A stretch of DNA of 64,000 nucleotides from Larix kaempferi (lineage: Eukaryota; Streptophyta; Pinopsida; Pinales; Pinaceae): the NCBI GenBank assembly GCA_027924585.1, contig BSBM01000261.1:5411501-5475500 (forward strand), written 5' to 3'. Positions 44,544 through 55,766 of this stretch are shown one piece after another; within the stretch, counting starts at the first letter, position 1; the number at the start of each line of letters is the position of its first letter. Position numbers and translations under genes: made by a program. A model generated the notes under the pieces. The model was not told where the DNA came from, did no database searches, and saw nothing but the letters and a program-made list of their open reading frames with translations.

Positions 44544-47500
44544 TTATTCTTGAAAATTTAACGGTTGGAAAGAGGTGTTTTTCTTATTTACTTTTGTTTT
44601 AAAATAGATTTTAAATTCTAAAAGAAGTTGCTCAATAGCTAAATATGGTTACTAATTCATGAAGATTGCAGTAACTGAAATAATGGAATTTTTCTAGTTA
44701 TGCATGAAACACTTAGAAATTAAATGTAATTTCTAGTGTAAATTATTAATTTGTTCTTGAAGTTTAAACTTGAAAATGCAAGGTTATTTAATCAATTATC
44801 ACTGAAATACAATGAAATCTGAAACGTACACCCTAGTATAGTTTATTTCAATCAAGTAACAACTTGCAAGGATCAAGCCTTGCATGTTGTTAGAAACAGA
44901 CCCTAGAGATGGACAATTTAACTCTAGGCCCCATGTTAGAACGAGGATGGTTTACAAAGTGCCAAATTTTAAGTTACCCTTGATCTTTTTACCAAACTAG
45001 AAAGATCATGAATTGTTCACAATTCCATATTGTCCTTCATCAACTAACATTCATTGAACAATCCATCATTCTGGTAACTTAGCCCTCCGTGTCTGAGAAT
45101 GCTCCACCAATTTCAACTCATCAACCAAAACTAATTCAAATTATTTCCCACATGTGTCCTACATGATGATAGCATAAAGCATAAAACTCTAGGTGCCATT
45201 TTCAAATCCCCTTGGGTGAGGCACACCAGTCTACACTAACATGTTTACTAGGGATGTTATCCATGAATATGGGGAAGCGTCCCTTGGGATTCTACGTGAG
45301 GTTTTCCTTGGAAAAAGAGTAGTAAAATAAACTTACAAAAAAAAATAATAAGTGCATAACTAAAACCCTATCAAAGAGCTAGCTATCGACTCCACCCAAC
45401 TAGTAATGTAGAACTCCTCTTGAAAGTTTCTTAGGTTCTCATGATGCATAGAAGTTAATAGTATCTACTAAGGGGGAATATTAAGAAATATAATTAGAAG
45501 TACAAGGAGGTCTTGTATTACAAATATAGAGACTTATAGCTACAAGTACTCCATTCTTAGATTGGAGATATAGCTCTAATATTATTTTTCCTTATCTCAC
45601 TATTCAAGAATGTGTTATCTAGATTCCAGTACGAATTGGTATTTGGATTTATTTTCCTCTTTGAACTTTGATTCAAAATGGGTTCTCCATTTCTTTGAAC
45701 CCCAAGACATCCTGGACATATTGGCTTGAATTCCTACTACTTCCTTAGTGCACCTCTATAGACACATTCCACAACAATAGTCATAATAGTGTTCCATGTC
45801 CTAAGAAGGGATCAAGCATCCTTTGCAACCAAAAGCCCCCTCCTCAAGCTTTATAACTGAACCAAAGAAAAAGTAAACATCAACGAAATCCTGAAATCCC
45901 GAGGAGGAGAAGGGAATGAGTAAGAGATCCATAGCACCCCGATCATTTTATGCCCTTTTCCATAAGTCCACATAGCTCTGAAGATTATTGAAAATTTATC
46001 CCACATCCCTTGTCAAAAATACCATGCCTATATTGAAGGGAATTGTGTACCAAGTAATGACACCTTAGATATTTTGAAAGGATGATTTCATTGGAGATGA
46101 CACCAGGGATAATACCTATTGGCATGCCCCTTTGTGAAATTTCCTTTGATGTTACATGAGAGGGAGTGAGAAAATCCCCTTTTCAACCATTTAATATTTA
46201 CTCTTATGGGATTAAATCAATGTCACTTCATTGTCATCTTTTAACCTATTCAACAAACCTCCCTCGTGTCTCAAGGCTCATGCATTCACCAATTTGTCAT
46301 ATTTTGAGTTATGTTCTCACTTCACATCGTAGAAGACGACATATTTAAAGCTATGAAGCAATGAACTTATTCCCTAAACAATTTAAGGCACGTGAGGGGA
46401 GAAGGGGCCTTGTATCAAAGCTAAGATGATTATGATAGAGCACCAGTAATAATTATTGGATCTTTATTTTTGGATTTCAAGATCTTGATTCCTTACTAGG
46501 TTGCAATATTTAGCTTCAATATTTGTAGTGTTCCTTAATCCCCATGCAAAAGAAATTCCCTATTTTTATTTGGGATCCAAAATGATCCCAAACTCTTGTC
46601 ACTCTAATTAATGTTATGTAGGCTAAGGAATAGGCCGAGGAAAATGAAAAGTCATATTTTTTATAAGAAATATTAAAATTGAAAGTAAATTTAAATATTT
46701 AAATATTTCCTATATGATTAGATTAATTTCTTAAGTTATGCTCCTAAGTATTTTTGGTCTTAGGAACTTCACACAATTTCACCCCACACCCCATCACTCT
46801 CATCAATATCTTATTCAGCTAAACATAAATAAATCAAAATCAAGTTTCAATTTTAGTGGAAACAACGATCTTCCACCTCATGTAAGCATCATTACACTTA
46901 CGAGTGGTGTATCATTTGGCCACTTGGCTTTAGATATCATACATAGGAATAACCACATTACACCTATACTCAAGTTAAGTTTGTAGAAACTTGTTATCAA
47001 ACTAATTTGGTGATTTTACGTTTGTAATTGCTCTTGGTTCCTTTGATTTTAGGATTCTCGTTATTAGATATGACCTATTTGGTTTATCGTTGTCAATGGT
47101 GTGTGGACAAAATTTGCATCACATCACTATTTTGAGTATTTGGCATTAATATTTCATTCCCTAATAATGTGTTGTTCAAGTTTATTTGGAGCTAATTTTA
47201 GAGAGCATTTGGTGTGCATTTGTTGTCAATCCATTGTCTAGAAGATTGAAGAGATTGAAAAAACTTAGTTATGAAAGATGACTTAATCTACCATTGTGAT
47301 ATTCCAAAATTCAATCATGATGTAGGCTTAACAACATATCTTAGAAGTTCAAACTCAGACTTGAACAAAGCTTCATTGTTTATGAAATATATCGTAGAGC
47401 TTTAATTTTATGATTCTTGGAACTTTAGTTGATGTATCTCGATGTAAATTTTCCTATTACCACCCTTACATTGAATATAATAAATAAACTTGCATATTTG

Positions 47501-48558
47501 AAGTCTAATTGCTTGTTACATCAACATGTACACGTGTGTATGTCAGTGTTTTATGTATTATTTTCCCTCACATAATCCAAATAGATTTAGAGTCTAATAA
47601 CTTTGGTGTCAATTGGAGGGTAACTCAACTAATAGTCATGGATTTACAATTTCAACATTTGTAACGTTGCCTTGAGAAAATATATGGATAAGACCCCTAC
47701 CAAGCATTTAGAGGATTCTATTGGAATGCTACAATCACTCCCATAATAAGAAGGATGTGAACTCAAGGGACTCAAACTTGTTGGTCTCTCATTGAGAAAA
47801 AATAATACCTTTGGCAAATTTGTCTAGTGCACTTGGTGTAACAACCACAAAGATAGAAATTGTAGATATTATAGATTGGATCTCATAATTGTAGTTTTTT
47901 AACTTCCCAAAGTGCAATGGGACCCTAGTTCAAGTTGTTCCTTATTCCTTGCGGGAATTATCCAAGCTCAAGAGCCCTTAAGTAAATAGTGTTTGGTTAA
48001 AATCCTTTACCTTTTTATGTGTTAATTTGAGATTATCCAATCCAAAGTGTGAAGAAAGCTTGGGTTTCCATAGCTAGATATCAACTAATGACTATTGAAA
48101 AAAGATTGCAAGATGATCCTTATAATGAAGAGCTTAGGTTTGAATGTGTTAAAGCCATCATTAAGCTCAAAAAGCTCTAGAATTATGAAACTAGATGGCA
48201 CAATAGGGAATGTGATTGGCCTAAGTCTCCAAAATCCCCATACTTTGCAGACTAAGTACAACAACTGGCACACATAGGTTAGAAAGAGACAATTTACAAC
48301 TTAAATACTAAATAATTTACAGACAAAGCATTAGAACCAAATGACATAACCATAGGGGAACATATCTATTCATTCTCATTATTTAGAAATCACAATACAT
48401 GTAGTGAATCAATAGCATGCACCTTACTCAAGCTTAATCGCCAACTCTATAAAGTATTATCTTCGACACTCGCTTTTTTCTAACTCAACAAAAATGAAAA
48501 CTATTCTATTTTTTCTTTTGTTAATTGACTATCTATTTTCTCCAAACTATTCATCAAT
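44544..48558. other. 4-kb AT-rich stretch without recognisable features
   Basis: No frame longer than 82 codons and none with recognisable motifs on either strand. No LTR, primer site or terminal repeat was found. The short match to 40530 (near 45350) is the only repeat noticed. It may contain old, unrecognisable element remains; a weak LINE-like impression on the minus strand at 45600-46200 could not be supported. Confidence 0.5.
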
Positions 48559-48920
48559 CTCCATCAACTCTTCAACTTCTATCTAACCCTATAACTTCCT
48601 CTAGAACCCTTCAAATTCATTCATATTCTTCATCTATCTCCATCAACTCTTCAAATTCTATCTAACCCTATAACTTCCTCTAGAACCCTTCAAATTCATT
48701 CATATTCTTCATCTATCTCCACCAACTCTTCAACTTCTATCTAACCCTTTAACTACCTCTAGAACCCTTCAAATTCATTCATATTTTTCATCTGTCTCCA
48801 TCAACTCTTCAACTTCTATCTAACCCTTTAACTTCCTCTAGAACCCTTCAAATGCATTCATATTCTTCATCTATCACCATCAACTCTTCAACTTCTATCT
48901 AACCCTTTAACTTCCTCTAG
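48559..48920. repeat. 79-bp tandem repeat, four and a half units
   Basis: Units of 79 bp start at 48559, 48638, 48717, 48796, and a partial one at 48875. Each starts ctccatcaactcttcaactt and contains ctctagaacccttcaaa. The array is cut at 48920 by the Copia-4 LTR, which therefore inserted inside it. Confidence 0.96.
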
Positions 48921-49558
48921 TGTTGATGTATATGTAACTTCGGAATGTATTTCACATTTATGTATATTGTATTCCTATAGAGATGGTATTATTCCTCTAT
49001 ACGGAAGTGTCATCATTTATATTGTAAATGTCGTAACTTATACTTGATGGGTTATTAGACCACCTTGTTGGGGTCGGCCCTGTATAAGTCATGTGGGTCA
49101 AAGGGTTATTAGACCACCCTATTGGGGGTCGGCCATGTGGGTCGAAGGGTTATTAGACCACCCTATTGGGGGTCGACCCAGTCAGCATTATGTTATGTGG
49201 TTAAGTTCGAGCCTACATGATTTATGTAAAAGGCAAGTCAAGTCAAGTATAAATAGAGTGCGGGAGGCACTCTATTTGTTCACTCACTTCTCACTCATGC
49301 ACTCAAGGAGGAGTGGCACACTTATGGAGGAGGAGGATCTACTGCTAGGATATGTCTATCTCTTATGGTTGGGTTGTATCATTGCTCTACCTATCTCTGA
49401 GGAAGTTATTGGGGTTTTTCACCTTTATGGTTTTCCCCAAGTAAATCTTTGTGTCTCTTGTGTGCTTGCATTATTGTCTCCATGATTGATATGATGTACA
49501 TGTTGTTCTCTCAGTTAAGATCCTAGATCAGATTGAAGGAAATTCTGAAAATTTAACA
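48921..49558 (+). repeat. Copia-4 5' LTR
   Basis: 638 bp, TGTTGATG...TTTAACA. TATAAATAG lies at 49248-49256. Upstream of it, the motif GGGTTATTAGACCACC followed by GGGGTCGGCC occurs three times (49049-49080, 49103-49134, 49147-49179). The target duplication would be TCTAG (48916-48920); its partner is not in the window. It is followed at once by the primer site. Confidence 0.92.
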
Positions 49559-49570
49559 TGGTATCAGAGC
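49559..49570 (+). other. Copia-4 primer binding site (tRNA-iMet type)
   Basis: TGGTATCAGAGC touches the LTR end. This fixes the element as plus-strand, with its body to the right. Confidence 0.95.
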
Positions 49571-49693
49571 TAGCCTGAAAGAAGGCATGATATGGCATGT
49601 ATGACACTTGTTGCACTTACGATGCTAGGGCTTGATATAGAAAAAACCAGTCATCGTAGCTCTTTCGCTATAAATCTGTTTTGGAGAAGTTTT

Positions 49694-51112
49694 TGTCAAG
49701 CACTCTATATGCAGATAAATTACTACCAAACACACAGAGCATATGAAATTTATTGTCAACCCGAGAAAGTCTTTTTATTTCAAAGGATAAGTGCACAGTA
49801 TATGCTTAAACACAAAACCATTAGAAGTGAATGCTTTTATCTTCTATCATCCATATTCATCCCAAGAATCTATGCAATCCCAATTGCCTTCTAACTGCTA
49901 TACTACAATCATTTTCTATTATGCATCAACAAGAAATGGTATCAAATCTAATCAACAATTGCAAAAAGGAAATATCATTCGCATTCTAAAATAATCACTT
50001 GTCTGATCTAATCAAGCTGGGAATCATAAAGCATAAACTGAACATTACTCTAGAATTTCAAATGAAAGAGATTGAAGCAACTGTTCTAAGAAACTGAATT
50101 ACAGAATGGAAATCAATCAACACGTAACAGGAAAGCTAAATTGTAAGAGCTCCTGGGATCACGTATCAGCTGTAAGATGAACACGGCAGTGTGAACAGAA
50201 ATTGAAATGCATAAAGCAACCCTGACTCAGTCGACTGTTATTCTATACCATTCACCAATCTCACAGAATGTAATCTTTTACTGAAAAACCCACACAATAA
50301 ATATTGCTGCTGCGTACAAAGAAAAGAATAAAGCATCACACAACAAGAAAGAAATCCTATTTTAACTCAGCAATCTCTATGGAAGACGGGCCCAGTCTTC
50401 ACACAGAGACGCTGGTTGAACAACACCTTCTTTAACTCAGAAGTAACCCCTTATATTAACAGAAGAATGAGTACACAAGTTGGCTTGGCTGCTAATACAA
50501 AATAAATTAATTGTTTGTTGTCCAACCCCTGGGTCGAGGCAACTCCCCATATTTATACATACAAATTGTAACATCTAATCCTATAATTGGGCAGCCATGA
50601 AGATCTCTGATCTTCAGGCGCCCTAAATAATCTAGCTGTTACAATGCGTGGCAGAACAGAAATATCCAAATATGAGAGAGTTATTAATTGCCCCAAGAGT
50701 GACGGTCCTTCCAGCTCACAACTGGACTCGAGCAGCGACATACTTAAGATAGCAATTTCTGTTACAGCTGCCCTGTCACGACTGTGCCTTGATTTGATGA
50801 TTCGAGCCCCAAGGAACCTTCTACAAGGAATGAACGTCCCTTCCTTCATGACTTCTTCAGCTCCGATCTTCCTACAGTCTATTTGTCTCAACTACCTTCA
50901 TAAATCGCATCATGTTAGAACAAATTAAGAGATGCACAGCTTTAATTATCACAATCATAAGTATTAATACAATAAAACAATAATCGGCCATACCTTGGTA
51001 ATTTGGGAAATAAGATGAGGACAATAAGTCTAATTGCCAAGATAATTGGTGTAGGACAAGGGCAGGGAAGATGATAAATGATGATCAAAAAGGGCCAATT
51101 CTGGGCTCAACA
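49694..51112 (-). repeat. Gypsy-B 3' LTR (full length)
   Basis: 1419 bp. TGTCAAGCACTC at the left end; the minus strand starts TGTTGAGCCCAGAATTGG at the right. A TATAAATAT box lies on the minus strand at 50549-50557. The left 482 bp match 61807-62288. Confidence 0.92.
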
Positions 51113-51124
51113 TCTCCCCCCAAC
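51113..51124 (-). other. Gypsy-B polypurine tract
   Basis: The minus strand reads GGGGGGAGA directly before the 3' LTR. An 8-bp perfect hairpin (GTTGCATG, loop TCCT, CATGCAAC) sits next to it at 51130-51149. Confidence 0.85.
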
Positions 51125-51379
51125 TACCCTGTTGCATGTCCTCATGCAACAACCTGCATCTGAATCGTGAACTGAGCTCTATCCAGGAGAGAGGAAGGAA
51201 TGTAGGGAACTCAGGCATCTCATCTATCTTTTGAAAGGCTTCTGTGAGTGACCCAGCATCTTCCAACTTCACTGTTTCCCTTCCACTGCTACTTGCTGAT
51301 ATATGGGAATGCACTTGGTGTGGTGGGAATCTTTCTGCAGTCTCATTATGCTATGCCTGGGGGAGTTGAAAAGAAATCC

Positions 51380-53977
51380 TCAATCTGAATCCAACTCAAT
51401 GACATCTCTAGGAGGTGGAAGCACTGGTTCTTGTGGGACAGTGTCTTCCAGCGCATCTAATTTTAACAAGAGAGTTGCTGGTTCTTGTGTAACAGCAACA
51501 TCCCTTAAACCTTCTCCAGCAGCTACCTTTATTGCTTTTGGAGACACTGGTTCTTGTGTAACAGTGTCTTCTTTGTCCTTCTGCTGCTGAGACTGGATAT
51601 CCTTTTCAATTTGCAGCTCCTCCTCCAAGATTTCAGTGTCACCTGAGCATGGTGTTTGTACCTGTTCATCTTCACTCCACTGTGTATCAGGAATGATATC
51701 CACTCCCAGGTTATCTTCCAACTGCAATTCAGGAGTTCTTGCTACAGCTTCCAAGGATGTTGGTTCTTGTGTAGCAACATCCTGGCTTACCTCTTCATCC
51801 TTCTTTTGCTGCAACTCCTCTTCTATGAGTTCTGTATCATGGGAGTCCTCTGGGGTTACAACCCAGAGTTCATCATTAAATTCCAGAGTATCCTTTGTCC
51901 CAGCTTCTTCTCCTGTCTGCTTGGTCGGTTGGACAATTATATTCAGGGTTGCTAGTTCTTGTGTTACAGCATCCTGTTCCATTTTATCACTGTCCTGCCT
52001 TTCTGTCTCTCCTTCTAAAATTATTGTGTCCTGGGAACATTCTGGGGTTACAGCATAAAATTCTTCACTAACCTCCAGAGTATCCTTCAGCTCCATGATC
52101 TCTGTATCGTGGGAACATTCTGGGGTCTCACTATATTCTTTTATAAGCTCCAGAGCATCCTTCATTCCAAGTTCTTCTCCCATCTGTTCTATAATCTCTA
52201 TGTCGTGGGAACATTCTGGGGTTACCATACATTCCTTATAAATCTCCAGGGCGTCCTCCACACCAAGTTCTTCTCCCATCTGTTCTATAATTTTTGCATC
52301 ATGGGAAGTGGCAGCTGTAGCAAGGATGTTTAAAAGTGCTGGTTCTTGTGTGACAGCACCTTCTTTTTCCACTGCTTTCCCTACTGTGGCTACAGGCTGT
52401 TGTGCTGAATAAGTGCTAAGTAAAATTTTATGGCCTGCTTCCTCAAAGATTTCTCCACAGGTGGGGCAGAGTATTCGCTCATCCTTTTCTCCAGCTCCAG
52501 TAGAAGCTGATTCCTCCACTTGGTCTGCAGCCTCTATTAATGTGTACATTTTTCTTCCACCCTGCTTTCTGCAGGTTTCCTTCCAAGTTTCCAACTCCCT
52601 TCTAAGTACTTGGAGGTCCTCTTTCAGCATTGCATTCTCATACAAGAGTCCTTCAATTTCAGGTTCTTCCTCCACTGGCCTTTGTGGGGCATCCATCGGT
52701 CTTGGTGTAAGGATTGGGGGCTCAATCTGTGTCTCTGAAGTTGCCCATCTTTTCCTAGCTGCCTCTGCTGCTGTGATTGATCGAGTTCGTTTCCTTCTTA
52801 TTGGTGCTACTAGATCAAACTCATTGGTGGCTCTCTTCCTTTTCTGTGGCGTTTTCTTTTGTGATTTTCCTTTTTGGGGTGTTTCCTCTTGTGGAGCTGG
52901 AATATAGGGGGGCAAAACTGAAGTCAAAGGAATATTTCCCTGCCCCCCATGCTGTTCTTCTTCAATCATGGCTCCTCCTCCTACCCACTCAGGTGAAGAC
53001 TCGATTGTAACCAGCTCAATATCTTCTTCCATTGCTCTAGCTCCGTCATCTTCAGGTTCCATTGTCGCAGCATTTGATGCTGCTCCAATTTCACCTTCTG
53101 CTGTCGGAGCTGTCCTGTTATCTAGGTTTTCCACGAAGGTTTCATCTACATTGTCGCCTGATGGCTCTGTTTGTGCTTCCCCTTGCTCTCCTTCAAATGC
53201 AGTGTCATCCCCGACTGGTTCTGCTTTTGTTGGGGATTCATCCACCTCGAATGGCTCTGACTGTGCCCCTGGTTGTTCTTCCTCTGTGGTTTTACCCACC
53301 CCGGATGGTCCTGCCTGTGCCCCCGATTGCTGTTCTTCTCCCATTTCATCCCTCCCCCCAACTTCACTGGAGGAACTCCGGTCCTCCTGTTGTGGTGGAA
53401 CCTGTAATTGCTGCAATGGGATGACCCTCAAGGTAACAGGTTGCTGTGGTCGGGTTATAAATTGTTCCCAAGTTATATTATGTTGGGCAAGGGTTCTTAC
53501 AATAATTAACTTGATAAGGCCATGGTGGGTGAGAGAGGACAGTGGGTGCTTCGCAGACTGAACAAATGTTGCCATATGACGCAAGTCGTGCAATAAATAA
53601 AATGGAATATTCAACAAAATGCCATGGCGGAGATGAGAAAGTAAAGGAAGTTCAGAGTTATACACAGTTTGGTATCTACCTTCGCAGGTAATGTATTTCT
53701 TGAGGAAGACAGCAACCTGGTCCCATGGCCACGGCAGTGACTTCAGTGCAATCCCTCTCCTGGATGCTTCAACTTGCTCTCCTGGAAGTAAAAATTCTTC
53801 TCGTGCAACCGTTGCAGGGACTCGACGGTTAAACCAAGGTTTTCCCACCATCGGGATAGCTGTAACCTCGGATATAATGACCTCAAAGACGTCTATACAC
53901 AGCCCCCACACCGTGGAGTGAATTTTAGTAAGATTTAAGGCAAATTGCAGGGCTGCGTCCCGATCGAATCCGTCCAA
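51380..53977 (-). CDS. Gypsy-B downstream ORF, 865 codons, function unknown
   Basis: An uninterrupted frame between pol and the 3' LTR, same strand as gag-pol. Residues 1-170 form a folded, hydrophobic domain (GKPWFNRRVP, LPWPWDQVAVFLKKYI, LLSHLRHGILLNIPFYLLHDLRH). Next come an acidic Gln/Glu/Pro-rich segment (about 190-360), a Lys/Arg cluster like a nuclear signal near 365-400 (KKTPQKRKR, RRKRTR), a coiled coil near 440-470, a CPTC motif near 500, and Glu/Asp-rich imperfect repeats of about 30 residues (TPECSHD cores) to the end. The frame continues upstream of the Met: TGA at 53978 and two more stops nearby interrupt a longer version. No signal peptide or membrane segment is seen, so an envelope role is not supported. 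Confidence 0.75.
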   Translation of the reverse strand: MDGFDRDAALQFALNLTKIHSTVWGLCIDVFEVIISEVTAIPMVGKPWFNRRVPATVAREEFLLPGEQVEASRRGIALKSLPWPWDQVAVFLKKYITCEGRYQTVYNSELPLLSHLRHGILLNIPFYLLHDLRHMATFVQSAKHPLSSLTHHGLIKLIIVRTLAQHNITWEQFITRPQQPVTLRVIPLQQLQVPPQQEDRSSSSEVGGRDEMGEEQQSGAQAGPSGVGKTTEEEQPGAQSEPFEVDESPTKAEPVGDDTAFEGEQGEAQTEPSGDNVDETFVENLDNRTAPTAEGEIGAASNAATMEPEDDGARAMEEDIELVTIESSPEWVGGGAMIEEEQHGGQGNIPLTSVLPPYIPAPQEETPQKGKSQKKTPQKRKRATNEFDLVAPIRRKRTRSITAAEAARKRWATSETQIEPPILTPRPMDAPQRPVEEEPEIEGLLYENAMLKEDLQVLRRELETWKETCRKQGGRKMYTLIEAADQVEESASTGAGEKDERILCPTCGEIFEEAGHKILLSTYSAQQPVATVGKAVEKEGAVTQEPALLNILATAATSHDAKIIEQMGEELGVEDALEIYKECMVTPECSHDIEIIEQMGEELGMKDALELIKEYSETPECSHDTEIMELKDTLEVSEEFYAVTPECSQDTIILEGETERQDSDKMEQDAVTQELATLNIIVQPTKQTGEEAGTKDTLEFNDELWVVTPEDSHDTELIEEELQQKKDEEVSQDVATQEPTSLEAVARTPELQLEDNLGVDIIPDTQWSEDEQVQTPCSGDTEILEEELQIEKDIQSQQQKDKEDTVTQEPVSPKAIKVAAGEGLRDVAVTQEPATLLLKLDALEDTVPQEPVLPPPRDVIELDSD

Positions 53978-54240
53978 TCACTCAAAGAACTCGACCCAGC
54001 CAGCAGCTTGAAAAATGGCAAGAACTTGCAGATTCCGTCTGAGTTCCCGGGTATTGAAAGGTTCATGGCGAACTGGAATGCCCATGGTCCTGGCTGCAAA
54101 CTGAACTTGCTATTCCACAGATTACCGGATCCCAGAATGGAGGTTGCAGCACAGAGGATGCACGAATCGCTGAGCGGAGATGTTGAGAGAATGACCAAAT
54201 TTGGAAAGTTAAGCACAGAACAGTGTTTGAAATTTTCATG
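53978..54240 (-). pseudogene. Broken N-terminal extension of the Gypsy-B downstream ORF
   Basis: In frame with the 865-codon ORF the sequence reads VQFAARTMGIPVRHEPFNTR up to GWVEFFE, then TGA, then LDGFDRDAAL. Two further stops lie before VQFAAR. All three can be read as single C-to-T or G-to-A transitions. So the original protein was longer at its N-terminus, and the Met at 53977 is only the first one left. Confidence 0.6.
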
Positions 54241-54599
54241 CCGAATTGGGGAAGGTGGCAGTTATTAGCGTTTACGTCGTACGAGGGAAAGGTTTAATCA
54301 AGTATAAATGGTGGTACGAGTGAAGGTACGACCAATATCGTTTAAATGATATCAATGCTTAATCACGTGATAAATGAAAGCCATACCTCATAAAACTGTG
54401 CGTCGGAAGGCTACGGAAACTGGTGGAGCATGCAGTTGGTGACGTCACGGAGCCGAACACATGCACAGTCAGACATGGGATCATGATGACTCGGATAAGG
54501 CACTAATTTCTTTCGCCGGTGAAACACAAGCCATCGCGTCCTGGGGGTTGGAATGATGAGTTCGTCGGCATGACTGGGATGAATCAGCATCATGATTAG

Positions 54600-55570
54600 C
54601 AGGTTGAAACAATTCTTCTATTAACACGGGAGTTACCACTGCAAGTCGCCAAAGAAATGATAGCGCGGCCGATGAAAAAGCTGTTGCAGCTGGTGGGAAA
54701 GAATTTGCAGCCACCGGAAAAGAATTCACGGCAGCCGAAAAAAGAATTTACGATATCAGGGAAAATTACGGCTATCACGGAAAAGTTTTACGGCGGCGGG
54801 AAAAAAACTTACAGCTGGCAAGAAAAATTTTTACGACTATGGGAAATATGTTGCAGCCGCTGGAAAGAAATGGCAGCTACAGGGAAATGATGTGGCAGTA
54901 ACTGGTCAATGAGGTGGCAGCCGCTGGGAAATGAGGTGGCAGCCGCTGGAAAATGAGGGTGGCGGCTGCGGGAAAAAGATGTTGCAGCTTCCGATGTTGC
55001 AGCCGCCGAAGTTGCAGCCGCCGAATTTGCAGCTGCCGGAAAAGATTGACGGCTGACGGAAAAAAGGGCATTATGGCTACCGGGAAATGAAATGGCCGTG
55101 GCTGGTAAATGAAGTGGCAGCCGCTGGGAAATGGGGGTGGCAGCTGCGGAAAAAGATGTTACAGCTTCCGATGTTGCAGCCGCCGAAGTTGCAGCTGCCG
55201 GAAAAGATTGACGGCTGACGGAAAAAGGGCATTACGGCTACTGAAAATGAGGTGGAAATAGCTGGTGAATGAGGTGGAAACCGCAGGGACTGGGGTTGCA
55301 GCTGCCGATGTTGCAGCCGCTAATGTCGCAGCCACCGATGTTGCAGCCGCTAATGTCGCAGCCACCGATGTTGCAGCCACTAATGTCGCAGCCACCGATG
55401 TTGCAGCCGCCGATGTTGCAGTCGCTAATGTTGCAGCTACCGGAAAAAAAAATTGACGGCAAGCGGGAAAAGAGATTTTGCGGCTGCTAGGGAAAAGGAT
55501 AATGTGGTTGCCGGAAAAGGATATACAGCTGCCGGAAAATATGTTGCAGCTGTCGGAATTTTTTTTTTTT
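54600..55570. repeat. GC-rich minisatellite region between pol and the downstream ORF
   Basis: Built from short GTTGCAGCCGCC-like units. A block of about 190 bp is duplicated (about 54905-55085 and 55096-55255), and a 30-bp unit (gatgttgcagccgctaatgt plus cgcagccacc) repeats four times from 55307 to 55441. It ends in a run of 25 T at 55559-55583. Ala/Thr/Val frames across it come from the repeats. Such variable repeats in the 3' part of plant gypsy elements are known for the Tat/Ogre group. Confidence 0.85.
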
Positions 55571-55766
55571 TTTTTTTTTTTTTAAGCAAGGACGGCACAG
55601 GGAGATTTTCATCTAACGGGCCCAAACTGGTCGTTCTCCTGGTGCTTCCCTGAAAATTTTTGAAAGACGACAGCAAGCAAAGAGATCAAATGCAAAAAAA
55701 GAAAGAAAACAACAACTATACACTACAACAAGAAATTATTTATGTACAGCAAATACAATTTTCGGT

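Noticed and set aside
45600-46200. Possible LINE ORF1 on the minus strand
   Set aside because: Only a vague impression from short translated pieces; no zinc knuckle or conserved motif could be placed.
52413-53561. Plus-strand frames of up to 197 codons opposite the 865-codon ORF
   Set aside because: Mirror frames of a biased, Glu/Asp-rich coding sequence; no motif of their own.
51380-53977. Envelope-like protein
   Set aside because: No signal peptide or transmembrane segment is visible; position after pol alone is not enough.
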